Shown here piece by piece: positions 22,938 to 35,075 of a stretch of 64,000 bases of DNA. The translations under genes and the position numbers were made by a program. Source of the DNA: Auxenochlorella pyrenoidosa (taxonomy: Eukaryota > Chlorophyta > Trebouxiophyceae > Chlorellales > Chlorellaceae). The stretch's first letter is position 1. Every line of letters begins with the position of its first letter. Location of the stretch: the NCBI GenBank assembly GCA_001430745.1, contig KQ482042.1, positions 2,159,035 through 2,223,034 on the forward strand. Direction: 5' to 3'. The notes under the pieces were generated by a model. The model did no database searches and was not told the origin of the DNA. It was given only the letters and a program-made list of their open reading frames with translations.

Positions 22938-25900
22938 TCAATCGATCTTCACAGCGCCATAGATGCGCCGAATGAACTGCAGGAGAGGGGGCGCATAGGT
23001 GGGGGGTGGGCATGTCGGCGGGCCATCGGGCCGACCCACAAAGCCAACCCAAAGTCTGAGCCACGGCGCCCTGCCAGGGGGGGGGGGCGGCTCACGATGT
23101 AAGTTGCGTAGAAGCCTATTGTGCCGGTGAGGCAGAAGAAGCTGGCCGACACGATGGTCATGTAGCCAAAGTACATGAGGGCGGGCACCTGGGGGGTGGG
23201 GTGGGGGGTGGGGGGTGGGGGTGGGGGGGGGCAGAGGATTGTTGGCTAGGATCACAGCAGGGCGGCGCTGCCCAGTACCTGGCTTTGCTGCAAACCATGG
23301 GGCGTCAGCGGCAGCCGTGCAGGCATGGCAGGAACCTGAGCCATGCGTAACAGGCAGCCACGGCCCCTGGCCACCCCGGCAGGGCCCCACCAGCTTGGTG
23401 ATGTCCAGCTTGGTGTAGAAGTAGAAGAGGGAGTAGAGGAAGAGGTAGAGGGCGGAGGAGCCGCTGGTCAGGTAGGCGCGCCACCACCAGTGGTAGTCCT
23501 CTGCGGGGGGGCGGCGGGGGGGCGGGGGGCAGGGTGGGCGGCTGCCTCTGCAGGGGAAGACTCCTGCACGCGCGCGCACCCGCAGGTGGCCTGGCCACGC
23601 TGCGCCCCTCGTCGCCGTGCAGCCCAGCGCTCAGCGCATGCCTGCGCCTGCGGGCGGGGCCCCACCCACCGGAGCAGAGCTGGAAGTATGCCAGCACGAT
23701 GGTGATCTCCGCGCAGGTGATGATCAGGATGATGAACACCAGGCCCAAGAACCCAAACAGGTAGTAGAACTGGTGCATCCACCTGCGGCATGTGTGGAGG
23801 GGGGGGGGGTAGGGTGGGAGGGGGCATGAGCGCGTGCACCGCCTGGCTGCACGGTGGCAGACTGCAGGCCTCTTGGCGTCACAACGGCGGGCTGGCCCCC
23901 CCTCTCACATAGAGGTGAGGATGAAGAAGAGCTCGATGAAGACGGCGCCAAAGGGCAGTATGCCGCCGATGAGGATGGAGAAGGCGGGGTGCATGTACCA
24001 CGGCTGCTCAGGCACCTGGCGCGGAATCTTGTTGGTGCGCACCGGGTCCTGCGGGCAGGCGGGGCGGGATGTGTGGCGTTGGGCGCGGTGCGATCACAAC
24101 TCGGCGCCCTGCCCCGCACCGTCAAGCAGGGATGGGGCGGCACAGATGGGCGCCTCCCCCTCAGGCGGCAGGCGGCCCCGATCCCCTGCCGGCGTGCGCA
24201 CCTCGGGCGCCGCCTTCTTGTAGCCAAAGTAGGAGCCCACGAAGCAGAGGGGCACGGAGATGCCGCACCACAGGAAGACGAGCGCGCACAGGGTGCCAAA
24301 GGGCACCGCCCCGCTGCTGCGCTGGCCCCACACCAGGAAGTTGAGGGTCAGGAAGATGGCCGACACAAAGCCGGGGAAGGAGAGCGCGGTGCGCACAGTG
24401 GTGCGCTTCCACTGCTCGCCCTGCGCGGGAGCGGTTGGGGTGGGGTGGGGTGGGGGGTGGGGTGGGAGGCGTGAGCAGGGGTTTTAAGGGAAACGAGGGC
24501 AAGGCCTGGCAGGCAAGCCTGCGGAACAACTAACTGGCGCATGCAATGCCAACCAAAGTGGGCACGCCCCCTGCATGGCCTGCTGGCTGTGCACCTCCCT
24601 AGCAGCCGGCCCACAGCCGGCCGTGCCGGCAGCAGGTCAGCACCCCTCCACCCACCTTGAAGGTCTTGTACAGCCGCGCGGAGAAGTAGCCGGCGAAGCA
24701 GCCCATGAAAACAAACAGCAGCAGCACCGCGGTCATGAGGCCGCCGCGGTTGGCGGGCGACAGGAAGCCCAGCGTGGCAAACACCATAGTCACCAGCGTC
24801 ATGCTGAACAGCTGCACGCCGGTGCCCACCAGCACGGCCAGCCAGGAGCCGTGGGTCGGCGGCCGGAACACATCGCCGTGCACCAGCTGCGCGGTGGGTG
24901 TGTGGGGCGGGGTGGGGTGTAGGGGGGTTACAAAGGCCGCGAGCAGGCGCCAGGGTGGGCTGCTTGAGGTCTCAGCAGGGTGGCCTGCCGGCCCAGTGCC
25001 TGCCAGCATCAGGCGCTCCACGGCAGCCCCCCTCACCCACCCACCCACCTTCCAGCCCGTCTCCTCCTGCGCCTCCTCCGCCGTCTCCAGCTGGTTGTAC
25101 TTGGAGATGTCGCGGTGCAGCGTGCGCAGCATGATCATGGCCACCATGCCGCTGCCCGGGGGGAGGGGGGCAGGGGCAGGGCGGGTGATGACGGCAGCGT
25201 GGGCGGGCAGCAGTAGGCAGCGCACGGGCAGCCGGTTTTCACAGCACCAAGGCAGGGTTCAAGGGAGGTCGCAGGGCCGACAAACCCTTAAAGCTGCATC
25301 GAATGAGCTGGCGTCACGGCGTCAGTGTGCGCCCCACTGCGCCCCCCTCCGCCCACCCCACCTGAGGAACAGCACAATCATCAGGGAGTTGATGATGGAG
25401 AACCAGTGCACCTGCAGTTGAGCGGGGGCCACAAGCGGCCGCGTCACAGCCGCGCCGGGCACACGCGCATCGTGGACCTGCTGCATGCGGTGCCGGCTGC
25501 CAGGCGCCCGCCTGCCCGCCCCGCCGGGTGGCCGCCCGGGCGCCCACCTGGTCGTCTGTGGCCAGCAGGTATGTGTCCCAGCGGGAGGCCCAGCGGATGT
25601 CAGAGGCCTTGAACAGCACGTCGTAGGTGAAGATGACCGTGGGGGGGGGGGGGGGGGCGGGGCGGTGGGTCAGCGCCGGCAGGCAGCCTTTCCGGCTGGG
25701 CAAGCAGGGGCCAGGAAGGCTGGGGAGGGTGCCTCGGGCATGCCTGCACTGCTGAGAGTTTGCACGTGGCTGCCCCTCACCTCCTTTTTCTCCGCCACCA
25801 GCTGGTGCGGCCCCTTGTCGGTCACGTACTTCTTCTCCTCGGCGTTGCAGGTCTTCAGGGAGGTGCTGCCGTCAGCCTCCCACTTGCCTGCGCAGGTGGG

Positions 25901-27815
25901 GGACGTGCAGGGACGGGTGGGCTCGTGCACGCAGCAGCGCTGGGAGGAGCAGAGTGTTGCAGCGTCGCTTGCAGCAGGAGGTGGCAGTGCCCAGTCAGCC
26001 CAACCTCCTCTCACGTAATCCATGGCCAGCAGCCTCATGGGCTGGCCGCGAGACATGGGCGATTGCCACCCATGCCCAAGGTGAAGCCCTTGGCGAAATG
26101 CCCTCAGACCTTCCAAGCAGACCTCGCTGCAACTCTGTCCCCCTGCCGCCCCATCTCCGCCCTGACAATGCAAAGCAGGCTGCGCGTGGCTGGTGCGCCC
26201 GGGTGCCCCGCCCTCACCCTCGTAGGCGTGCTGCACCGAGTAGGGCTCCACCTCGAAGCCCACGATGCGCGCCAGGTCGGTGGCGGCGTCCTTGTGGTAC
26301 AGGATGGTGAAGGTCAGGTGGTTGTTCAGGTAGGCGCGGTCGTTGTCCTGCAGCAGGCGGGGAGAGAGGGGGGTGGGGGTGGGGGGTGGGGGGTGGAGGT
26401 GGGTGGGGCTGTGTCTGAGTGTGTGTGTGCGGAGGGAGGGGCGCTGGCGTGTGCACACCAGGCTGGCACAGGCAGCAGCGCGGGGCCAGAACCACGGTGG
26501 CGGGTCTGGCAATGCGGTTGCGGCAGCAACTGCGCATCCCTGAGGAGACGGACACAGGTGAGGCACGAGTGAAAGTGCCGGAACGGCCAGGCACCCTGCG
26601 CAGCACAGCTATAGGCAGTTGAGGGCGCGCGGCACCGCACGGGCGCGACTCACGTCCATGAACCCCACAGGGAAGCCGCGCTCGTACGTCTTGACCTGCT
26701 CGCCGTCATCGTCCCGCATGCGCACCATGCCGATGGGCAGATTGTCCAGGATCCTGCACAGGGCATGGTCCCAGCCAGCCTGAGCCGCAGCCTTGGCAGG
26801 GCAGATTCAAGGGGGCAAGCAGCTTAAAACCCAGCACTGGCCAAGTGTGCGATAACAAAAGCGGCACTGGCCGCGTGCCAAGCTGATAGCAGTCAGGGGC
26901 AGTGGGCACAGTGGGTGGTGCTGGTGCTCGGCTGCGCGCCCGTCTCGCCCTGTGCTCCCTGCCTGCTGGCCACCGCTGCACCTGCTGCCCGGCCTGCTGC
27001 CCGGCACCCACATGTTGACGCGATAGTCATCGCCGATGCGCGACTCGAACGCCTTGACCTGCGCCTTATTCAGCGAGCCGATGCGGCACAGCACCTTGCA
27101 GTGGTGGTTCACCCGGAACTTGGCCTGCGCGCAGCGACAGCGAGGGGGAACACACATGGGTCAAGTGGAGGCGGCGGTGCGTGCCAAATTCCCAAAGCAA
27201 AGCACGGCGGCTGCTAGCAGCGCTGGCATCGCCGCCTGCCCAAGACGCTATTGCTATCTAATGGAGAGGTCTGCCCTGCCCCTGCGGCACCCACCGTGTA
27301 GGGCGAGTTCTCGATGCGGTCGCCGCGCAGCACCTCGCCCAGGTTCTCTGCCGAGCTGACAATCTTCTCGGGCCGGCAGTAGGGCAGCGAGTAGTACTCG
27401 TACGGCAAGTTCTTCACCGACATGAGCTTGTTCACCTTGAGCGTGATCAGGTCACCCTGCAGGGCATGTGGCGAGCAGGCTGTGTGAGGCAGAGCAAGGA
27501 GGCGGCGGGTGCAGCAAACGCAGCGGCGGGGCACGGCGGCGCAGGCGGGCAGGCTTGCAGGGGGCCGCGATCATCGGGCAATGTGATCCAAGCTGGCAGA
27601 CCGAGAGGCCGACACGCCCTTCACTCTGGGTGCTCGGCAACCAAATTAAGGTGGGACAGACGCGGGGCCTCCCCGCGCCGAGGAGGCACTGAAAGCTCCC
27701 AGCAACTCGCCCTGGAAAAGTCCTGGGGCGCCACGCCCGGCAAGTAGAAGGCTGTGCAGCAGTCGGCCGCCAGCAGCGCCACCAGCAGCGCCAGCGACGC
27801 CCAGATGCGCCCCAT
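22938..27815 (-). CDS. TM9SF: Transmembrane 9 superfamily member (EMP70/nonaspanin)
   Basis: Nonaspanins are Golgi/endosomal nine-helix proteins involved in sorting and surface delivery of membrane proteins. The gene starts at ATG 27815 with a signal peptide ([20 protein letters not shown]). Its long lumenal domain shows family landmarks: [33 protein letters not shown], and VNHHCKVLC with [12 protein letters not shown]. Then come [12 protein letters not shown] and [13 protein letters not shown], then [20 protein letters not shown]. Nine membrane segments follow, from [17 protein letters not shown] through [21 protein letters not shown] and [17 protein letters not shown] to the last helix. It ends [10 protein letters not shown]; the C-terminal K-x-D matches the known KxD/E Golgi-retention signal. 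About 15 exons are split by introns with G/C-rich tracts. It is transcribed divergently from TRAPPC2 across 226 bases. Confidence 0.97.
23190..23231. repeat. G-rich tract at a TM9SF intron 3' end
   Basis: Runs of G separated by single T lie directly beside a splice acceptor of the minus-strand gene, where they read as a CCCCACCCC pyrimidine tract. They have the sequence form of a G-quadruplex/i-motif. Confidence 0.7.
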
Positions 27816-28041
27816 GGCTGCAGCGAAATCGACGGCGATGGGCAAGGGGGGAGGACTGGACAGAGGCGGGCTGCAGGCGTACAAGAATGGCATCGGCCAG
27901 CTCAGTGCACCATTTGTGAATTGCCTGGCCTTGCCTCTCCTCCCTCCAAGGCCTTTAATCCTGATCACGTATTCACTTTGCTCAGATCGACTATGAACCC
28001 CGCTTGAGCCCGCGATCGGCCTGTCTCCCTCGCCAGCAGTA
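27816..28041. promoter_or_regulatory. Shared divergent promoter, TM9SF/TRAPPC2
   Basis: Only 226 bases separate the two start codons. The middle contains an AT-richer patch (about 27955-27995) including a TGATCACG sequence. Both flanking genes act in Golgi traffic. Confidence 0.6.
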
Positions 28042-29148
28042 ATGGCGGCGGGCAGCGTGCTGCACATGGTTATTGTGGGGGCGGAAGACGTGCCGCTGTT
28101 CGAGGCCGACTTGAGCACCAAGAGCACCGACGCGAGCGGGCGGGAGGTGCGGCACCGCCGATCGCTTGTTTCAGTTTTCTATGCACCGCTGGTCACCACG
28201 CAAATGCTGTGCTCTCAACGTGCAACCGTGGGTTACGATGTGGCAGGCACCACCCAGCTTGCCGTGTCTGCTGCATTGCTCTGCTGCATGCAGCCAAGCC
28301 CGCCCGTGCGCTGCATCCCACCCCTGTGGCTGCCCCGCTACTTTTGGCTTGTGCTCCCTGCAGGAGCGGCCCCAGTACCTGTACCACTTTGTGCTACATG
28401 CCGCGCTGGATGCCGTGGAGGAGCAGGAGTGGCACTCCAATGCGATGCACCTGGGAGTGGTGGACCGATTCAACAACCTGCAGGTAGGGCGGGGGAGCTC
28501 TTCAGTGTACTTGTGGGCGTGCAGAGGACAGCCACTGAACGGCCACCAGCTGCAAGCACTTTGCCATGATGCCGCAATGATGGGGGGCTGCAGAGCTGCC
28601 GTTCACGGCCTTCATGCCTGCCATGCTTTCACAAGAACCACCCGCTGCTTTTTATACAGCTCCCTCCCCTCCCCTTGCATCCCCCGACCCCAGGTCTCTG
28701 CGTTCACCACCGCCGCGCACGTGCGCTTCCTGCTGCTGCACGAAGGGCGCAGCGACGACCTGGTCAAGTCCTTCTTCCGGGACGTGTACGAGCTCTACCT
28801 GCGGGTGGGTGGGAGCAGGGTGCTGGTGTGCCAGCAGCAGGGTGCAGCTGAGGGCGTGGGTGCATAAGATTGCGGCTTTGCAGTGTGTGGTGCTAGAACA
28901 GGAGTGGGGCAGCCCGTATTTGGCGTCGATGCTCAAAGGGCAGTCGGAGCAGTCAACATGGCTGTGTGTTCCTTCAGGGCGCCCCTGGCAACAGGTCGGC
29001 AGCAGCAGGCTGATCGCCCCAGCGCCGATACCGCGGGCTGCCACCCCCGCAGGTGATGCTCAACCCCTTCCACACCGCCACCACCAAGATCACTGCCCCT
29101 CTGTTCCACCAAAAGGTCCGCCAGCTTGCCCGCAACTACTTCCGATGA
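28042..29148 (+). CDS. TRAPPC2: TRAPP complex subunit 2 (sedlin/Trs20)
   Basis: This is a core subunit of TRAPP tethering complexes, which activate Rab GTPases in ER-Golgi transport and autophagy. Four exons join in phase: 28042-28146, 28364-28483, 28694-28804 and 29053-29148 (143 residues; human sedlin has 140). Recognisable segments are VIVGAEDVPLFEADL at the N-terminus, YHFVLHAALDAVEEQEW (the aspartate after HAAL is the residue altered in human sedlin disease), VVDRFNNLQVSAFTTA, RFLLLHEGRSDDLVKSFF, and the end LNPFHTATTKITAPLF with QLARNYFR. This is the longin-like SEDL fold. The length and every junction are normal. Confidence 0.97.
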
Positions 29149-29689
29149 CGCTGGCACCGCCCGCCGACCAGCGCTGCCAGCTGTGGCATTCCAGTGGGGC
29201 AATGCATGGTCCGGCTTGTGCAGCATGACTTGGCAGTGGCTTGTGGACACTCCCTTTGTATGGTGTTCAGATCTTGCTTCTGTGTGCTCTCGACCTTCTC
29301 ATGACTGACCAGCCTTGTTTCTTGCTTCATCTGTGCCCCACCCCTGCCTGCTTGTCCCTCGCTTTACGTTGCCCCTCTCCTGCATACATGGGTTGTCTGC
29401 CTCTCAACTTTAACAGTTCTGATGCCGTGTCGTACCAGGGCTGGGCTGCAAAGGCTGCGGCGCATGCACTGGTGCATGCTTCCTCAGCTCGCCGCTGCAG
29501 CGCGCTGGCCCGCTGCAGAATCAAACGTCCTTTTCGACGCCGAACAGCCCGCACATCGTCTCGACAACCTTCTTTCCGGGTTTCACTCCCGAAAAGCCCC
29601 CTTGCGCGCCCACTGAGGACACAACTGGCCACCATCCAACGCTGCTTAGGCCTCGCGTCAAGCGCCCGCCTTTGCATGCCTCTTCAGCG
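29149..29689. other. Intergenic spacer, TRAPPC2/PEX3
   Basis: This holds the 3' region of TRAPPC2 and the promoter of PEX3. It is AT-richer between 29200 and 29420. On minus, a frame closing at 29521 ends in a protein-like segment (see findings); otherwise I see nothing. Confidence 0.4.
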
Positions 29690-31578
29690 ATGATGGAGCG
29701 ATGGAGAAGGTAAGACCACGCCGCCGGCTTGCTCCGCCCGCTTGCTCTGGGCAGGGGCCCTGACGTTGCTCTGCCGCCGCCTATGCTAACCCTGCAGAAA
29801 CCGGCGGCGCATTTTAGGGCTGGCAGCAGCGGGCGCGGCGGGAGCAGCTGCTGCATATGCTGCATACAAGTGGTGGTATGCAGACAGCGGCGACGATGCA
29901 GCTGGAGCCAGCGAGGATGAGGGGCAGCGAGCATCTCACTCGGGCTCGGGCGGCAGCGGCGGCAGCAGGGGGCAGCAGGCGGGCATGCTGATCGACCCAC
30001 AAGGCCGTGCTGGTGCAGCCCAGATGGTGGGTGATGCAGGGGCAGCATGAACTTCCGCCAGACAAACATTGGGTGTGTTGTGCTTGGGTTTTCTCACACC
30101 TGTCTTCCTGCATGCCTGCCTGAAGGTCGAATGTCCCACTGCCTGTCATGCGCTGCTCCCTGTCCATCCCTGCTTGTGCAGGATGCAGAGGCACACCTGC
30201 AGCACCACTTTGACAACATACAGGACATCGCCGACAGCACCACGCTGCCGTCGCTGCTGCCGGCGCTGTCGCGTGCGCTGGCGCAGGCAGCTGATGTGGA
30301 CGGCCCGCTGGAGCGGCTGCGGTGGGTGGGCCCCTGGGGCTCCAGTCCAGCAGGGGCTTGCTGAGCAGGTCAACAAAGTTTATGATGCGAGTCGGCAACC
30401 CACGATGTCTGGCATCATGGCCATGCACCATTCGTGCTGGCCCAGCTGCATTGCCCAGCCGCTCTCCGCCCCTCCCAACCCAGCAGCCCTTGCTTGCCCT
30501 TGAGCTGCAGGCAAGCCAAGGAGGGCCGGCTGCGGCTGGCCCCCGCCGACAAGCTGGCGGCCTGGGAGGAGCTCAAGGTGGCGGCCTTTGTGCGTGCCGC
30601 CGGCGCCGCCTGGCTGCTGCCGCTGCTCGACCTGTTTGTGCGGGTGCAGCTCAACATCTTGGGGCGGCACCTGTACCTGGAGTCGGCGGTGGCGGGCAGG
30701 TGGGGCCGGGGGCCGGGGGGGGGGGGGGGCGCTGCTTGCATGGGCGGCGCGAGCGCTGCCCAACACGCCAGCATGCACGGTGGCGTATGGGATGCTACTC
30801 CTACGACTTAAAAGCCTGCGTGCGTATATATGCTGGCGCCCTGCCTCTTCCCCGCTGCGTGCCACCCACCGTGCACACTGGCCCCTGGCGCCCGCCCTGC
30901 AGTGGCATGCAGCGCCCGGCGGGGCTCCCCAAGCTGTCGGCACCCTCCCAGGAGCGCTTCCTGTCGTACGCCGAGTTCCTGGCCCAGCAGGGGGCAGCCG
31001 AGCTGCTGGCCGTCATGCAGTCAGCCGCAGAGGCGCATCTGGCGGGGGTGGCGCTGCAGGAGGCGCTGACTGCTGAGCAGGTGCAGCAGCTGCTGGCAGG
31101 TATCTGTGCAGACTTTGCAGAGCGCGTGGCGGCAGCAGGAGCGGTGCCGCAGGGCGGCGCCGGCAGCGGCAGCGGCCCGTCCCGCGGGTGGGCGCGCTTC
31201 CTGCTGCCGCCAGAGGCAGAGGTGCATGCATCGCTGGCCCCCCGCGCTCCAGACAACCGTGCTGTGCTTCTGGGTGCTGATGCGCTGCTGGTGGACGCTC
31301 GCATCGTGGAGCAGCTTGTGGCAGAGGCAGAGGCGGTCGCCGCTGGTAACGAGTTTGGGGCAGCGCTGGCGGCAGGCAGTGCAGCGGCGCTTGCGGCCGC
31401 TGCCGCGCAGCTGGCTACCAGCACGGGTGCCGCGCCGCTGCCGTTGGCCAAGGCAGTGCCCCTGGTGGCTTCCGTGGGTGTCGACCTACTGGCGGCACCG
31501 TCCCTTCGGCCGCCGCTGGCAAAGCTCGAGCCTGTGCGCAGCCTGTCGGCACGAGTGTACGGCTGCTGCTTCCTGTAG
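29690..31578 (+). CDS. PEX3: Peroxisomal biogenesis factor 3
   Basis: PEX3 is the peroxisomal membrane docking receptor for PEX19 and its membrane-protein cargo. Exon 1 is only 20 bases (29690-29709). In phase with exon 2 (from about 29800) it gives MMERWRRNRRRILGLAAAGA followed by a small hydrophobic helix and YKWWYA, the basic-then-hydrophobic N-terminus typical of PEX3. Later exons carry EAHLQHHFDNIQDIADSTTL, the conserved region before the helical core, then LPSLLPALSRAL, KLAAWEELKVAAFVRA and VRVQLNILGRHLYLES. The C-terminal half contains ERFLSYAEFLAQQG, a Gly/Ser linker, and a helical end closing with ARVYGCCFL at 31578. The second of the two adjacent ATGs may be the real start. An internal intron near 30705-30905 starts with a G tract. 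Confidence 0.92.
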
Positions 31579-31889
31579 GGCTGCACAGCACAGGGTTGAT
31601 TGTTGACTGTGCTTTCATGTGGTTGAAATCTCGAATGACGAGACTGTTCATTTCTCCATTCATGTGCTCAGCTGTAGCAAGGGAGAAGGAGGCTAGTGCT
31701 CGACTCGCATGTTGGCTCCGTTCCCCCCTGACACGGGTCCCAGTGCAATGCTGGCTCCTCCACAGCTGGGATGCCATCTTTGGACAAGTTGACCTACAGT
31801 GAAAATAGCAGCCCGACATGTTTGTGCAGACAGCAGTCACCACCACCGAATGGCAACAAGATTAGCGGCAGCGCGCACTGCACACCCTG
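31579..31889. other. Intergenic spacer, PEX3/HA-repeat gene
   Basis: An AT-richer stretch of about 310 bases that serves as the PEX3 3' region and the upstream region of the next gene. I see no gene in it. Confidence 0.35.
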
Positions 31890-34135
31890 TTGCCCACCTC
31901 GAGGCTGACCCACTGCGGCCTTGCCAAGCGATCTCATGGCGGCACGATGCATAGTTGCATGCAGTATTGCCATATAGACTGCACAGGCTCCCAGCCCAGC
32001 CGTTGGCTCCGCTGCGGGCTCTTCAGCCTTCAGCTTGCGCACGTTGCTCGCAATTTCGGAAACACGCCTGCAAGCAGATCGTCGCTTGTTGGGTCGGCTT
32101 CAGCACCATTTGCTGAAAGGAGAGTGGCGGCGGCGGCGACAGAGGCAGGCCGCCCTGCCCATCCTCCTTGCTTTGAGGAGCGCTGCCTTCAGCTGGAAGC
32201 ATACATTCAGCAGCATGGGCACAGCCGAGTGCCTGTGAGCGACCCTTCAGGTGAGCTGCATCCACTGCAGCTCCTGTGGATCTGAGCGGGAGTGCCGCGC
32301 CAAAGTGGGGGAAGCTCTGAGGGCCTTTGTCCCCTGTCTCTGCTGCAGGCCTGGGCCGATGGGCATCACAGCAGCGGCATATGTGGAAGACGGGCCGGCT
32401 GTCGGCGGGCCGCCAGCAGCGGCTGGCGGCGCTGGGCTTCCAGCCCGACGCCTTCCAGGACGCCTGGCTGGCGCGCTTTCGCCAGCTGGCTGCCTTCCAC
32501 TCGGCGCACGGCCACTGCCGCGTGCCATGCAGCGGCCCTGCATCCAGGCAGCACCCCGGCTTGCACGCCTGGCTGCACCACCAGCTGCACCTGTGGCGGC
32601 ACGGCACCCTGCCAGACGAGCGGCGGCGGCGGCTGGAGGGGCTGGGGGTGGAGTGGGGCTGGTACGAGGCCACCTGGGATGCCCGCTTCCGGGAGCTGCT
32701 CGACTTCCGGCGGGTGGGTGCGCCGCTGCGCAAGGCCGGCAGGGGCATCCAAGGTGCAGGGCAGGGCCTGGGCACGCGTGGGAAGGAGGGGCGGACATGC
32801 TGGCAGGGGGCGGCCAGTTCTGGGTCGTGCCATCCTCAGGGCTGCCCAGCCCCTCATTCAGCCCGGGCGCTCCTGCGGCACGTCGCTGCTGGTGCACCCG
32901 GCCATGCCGTGGTCAGTTCTCATGACCTGCCTGGTGGACTGCTGCCCATGCACATGCCCACCACCGGGCCTGCCTTTGCCGCAGGAGTTTGGGCATGCCC
33001 TGGTCCCCGCCGACTGGCCCGTGAACCCAGGCCTGGCGCGATGGGTGCAGGTGCAGCGACGGCGGTGGCAGGGCAGGCAGGGCACACCGCTGACGCCTGG
33101 GCAGGAGAGCCGCCTGCTGAGCTGCGGGTGGGTGCTGGCGGCGGTGCCCCTGCGCCTGCTCTGTGGGGTGCTGGACTGCATGCATGCTTAAAAGCCGTGA
33201 GCTCGTTCTGATGTCGCCCCAACTGTTGTTGTTTGCTGGGCATTGCCATGGCGAACCAACGTGCTCGTGCTCTTAGCCAACCAGCTGAATGTGTGCTCCT
33301 GCACCTAACGTGCTCAAACCAGCAAATCGGTCCCTCGTCTGCTGCCTGCCCCGCTGGGCAGCTTCCAGTTCACCCCTCTGCACGACGCCTGGGAGCTGCG
33401 GTATGCCCAGCTGTGCGAGCTCAGGCAGCGTCAAGGCGACCTGCCGGCCGTGCCGCTGCCCCACCAGCTATCGAGCTGGCTGGCGTACCAGCGGCGGCTG
33501 TGGCGGCTCGGCAGGCTGGCGCCTGAACGGTGGGCGCAGCAGAACCACCCTGGAGAGGGGGCGCTGCCGCCTGCTGCAGGGCTGCGCAGCCTCCGCGGCG
33601 CCGGCGCTGTGACGCAGCCTCCTTCTCTTTGCAAACGTGCCCTCCTGCCTGGCCCACCCTGCCTCCACTGCCCCCCCCCCCCTCCTCCTGCCGCCGCTGC
33701 TTGCAGGGCCGCCCGCCTCGAGGCCCTGGGCATCCAGGCGAGCAGGCGCCGGGCCAGCTGGCGGCAGCGCGTTACCAGCCTGGACCGGCTGGTGGACGTG
33801 CTTGGCTTCCCAACCACCTACGCCCTGCTGTCGCTTGCGCCTGCCAGCAGCGCGCCAGGCATGGCCGCCGAGGCGGTACACAGCGCTGTCAATTGCAGCG
33901 GCAGCGGCAGCGGGGGCAATGCGGGGGTCAGCAGCAGCAGCGGCTGGGGCACCAGCAGTGGAGTCGGTGAGCTCAGCAGCATGCAGCAGGCAGCAGGGCA
34001 GAGCGCGGCTAAGGCGGGATTAACGGCCAGCGAGGCAGAGGATGTGGTGCGGTGGCACCGCGGGCTGCAGGCTGGAGCGCTGCCCACAGGGCTGGGTCAA
34101 GCGCTGGCGGCTCGGGGCCTGGGGCCGACGCGGTA
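31890..34135 (+). CDS. Helicase-associated (HA) domain repeat protein without helicase core
   Basis: HA domains are short helical units, first noted beside bacterial helicases, and are abundant in algal proteins of unknown function. At least four units are seen. They are RLQ/LEAYIQQHGHSRVPVSD leading to LGRWASQQRHMWKTGRLS; RQLAAFHSAHGHCRVPCSG leading to LHAWLHHQLHLWRHGTLP; EFGHALVPADWPVNPGLARW leading to VQVQRRRWQG; and ELRQRQGDLPAVPLPHQLSS leading to WLAYQRRLWRLGRL. Each shows the G-H-[CS]-x-V-P, then L-x-x-W-x-x-x-Q-R, then G-x-L-x-x-x-R-x-x-x-L-x-x-L-G pattern. A Ser/Gly-rich tail ends GLGQALAARGLGPTR at 34135. No helicase motifs are visible in or around the gene. The start at 31890 is the first in-frame ATG and is tentative. 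A nucleic-acid-binding role is inference. Confidence 0.8.
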
Positions 34136-35075
34136 GACAGCGCTGGTGCAGTGCGGAGCGTCGGCGCATGGGAGGCCGCCAGCACCTCCCCAGGCGCATG
34201 TCACAGTGCACACAGCGAGATCAGCTTCCTGGGGCAGGTCCTTGTCACCTGGCAGCAGGGCTGCAAGCATGCGTGCACGCCTTGGCCGCAGCTTCAACCA
34301 TGCAACAGGCGTGCAAAACATCCCATTGAAATCAGGTCAGGGTCACGGCGGTGGCTTTGGTGTGGCGGGTCAACGGAACTGCGGGTCAAGGGCTGGGCCA
34401 CAGGGTGCAGCAGGCCGACATTTGCCCCGAAGGTGAGCCCTGCTGGGCTGTGGCGGGACGAGCGTGGGCGCGCCACCACCTGCGCCCCAAGAGCATGCGC
34501 CCCTGGAGCAGCCCAGCTGAGAGAGGGTGTATTGCCATGCCACCAGGTGCGTGGCAGTCCCCTGCGCAGCAAACCCTTGCGCTTTGCACAGCCGCAGGGC
34601 AGCAGGGAGGCAGGTGCGTGCTGTGGCATGGGGTCACTGCAGGGCCACATAGGATCTGGGCCGCCTTGCTCGCGCACCTGGCGTACTACACTGCTGCGCG
34701 ATGTCCCCCCGCTGCTGGCGATTCTGTTTGCGTTCTCGCAAAGAAGTACAAAAGGGGGCCTTTGTGGGGCGGGGTAGGGGCGCGGGCCAGGTCATGGCTG
34801 GGCCTTGTTCAGCTACCAATATGCTCAGAATAGCACGTTCGGGCTGCTCAGAGCACCGCCGGCCGTGGTGACCCCAACCCTACCCGGCCATGCTGAGGGC
34901 ACTCCCAGCATGCGCTGCGCGTCTTCAAAGGTCAGGTTGCAGAGCAGTGATACTGTGTAATCCACAAAGAAGCAGCAGGCGCCCTCGCCCTCGCTGCGTT
35001 CAGGCGCATACACACGCCTGAAGGGTTTCCCCTGGCCGCTGGCAGCTTGAGGGCTCCGGCCAAAAGCCCGCCAAA
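34136..35075. other. Intergenic region upstream of AMT1
   Basis: About 940 bases hold the 3' region of the HA-repeat gene and the AMT1 promoter. A plus-strand TGTAA at 34956-34960 could be a polyadenylation signal. On minus, 34884-35017 reads like a small exon with splice signals (see findings). No nitrogen-responsive motif was recognised. Confidence 0.4.
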
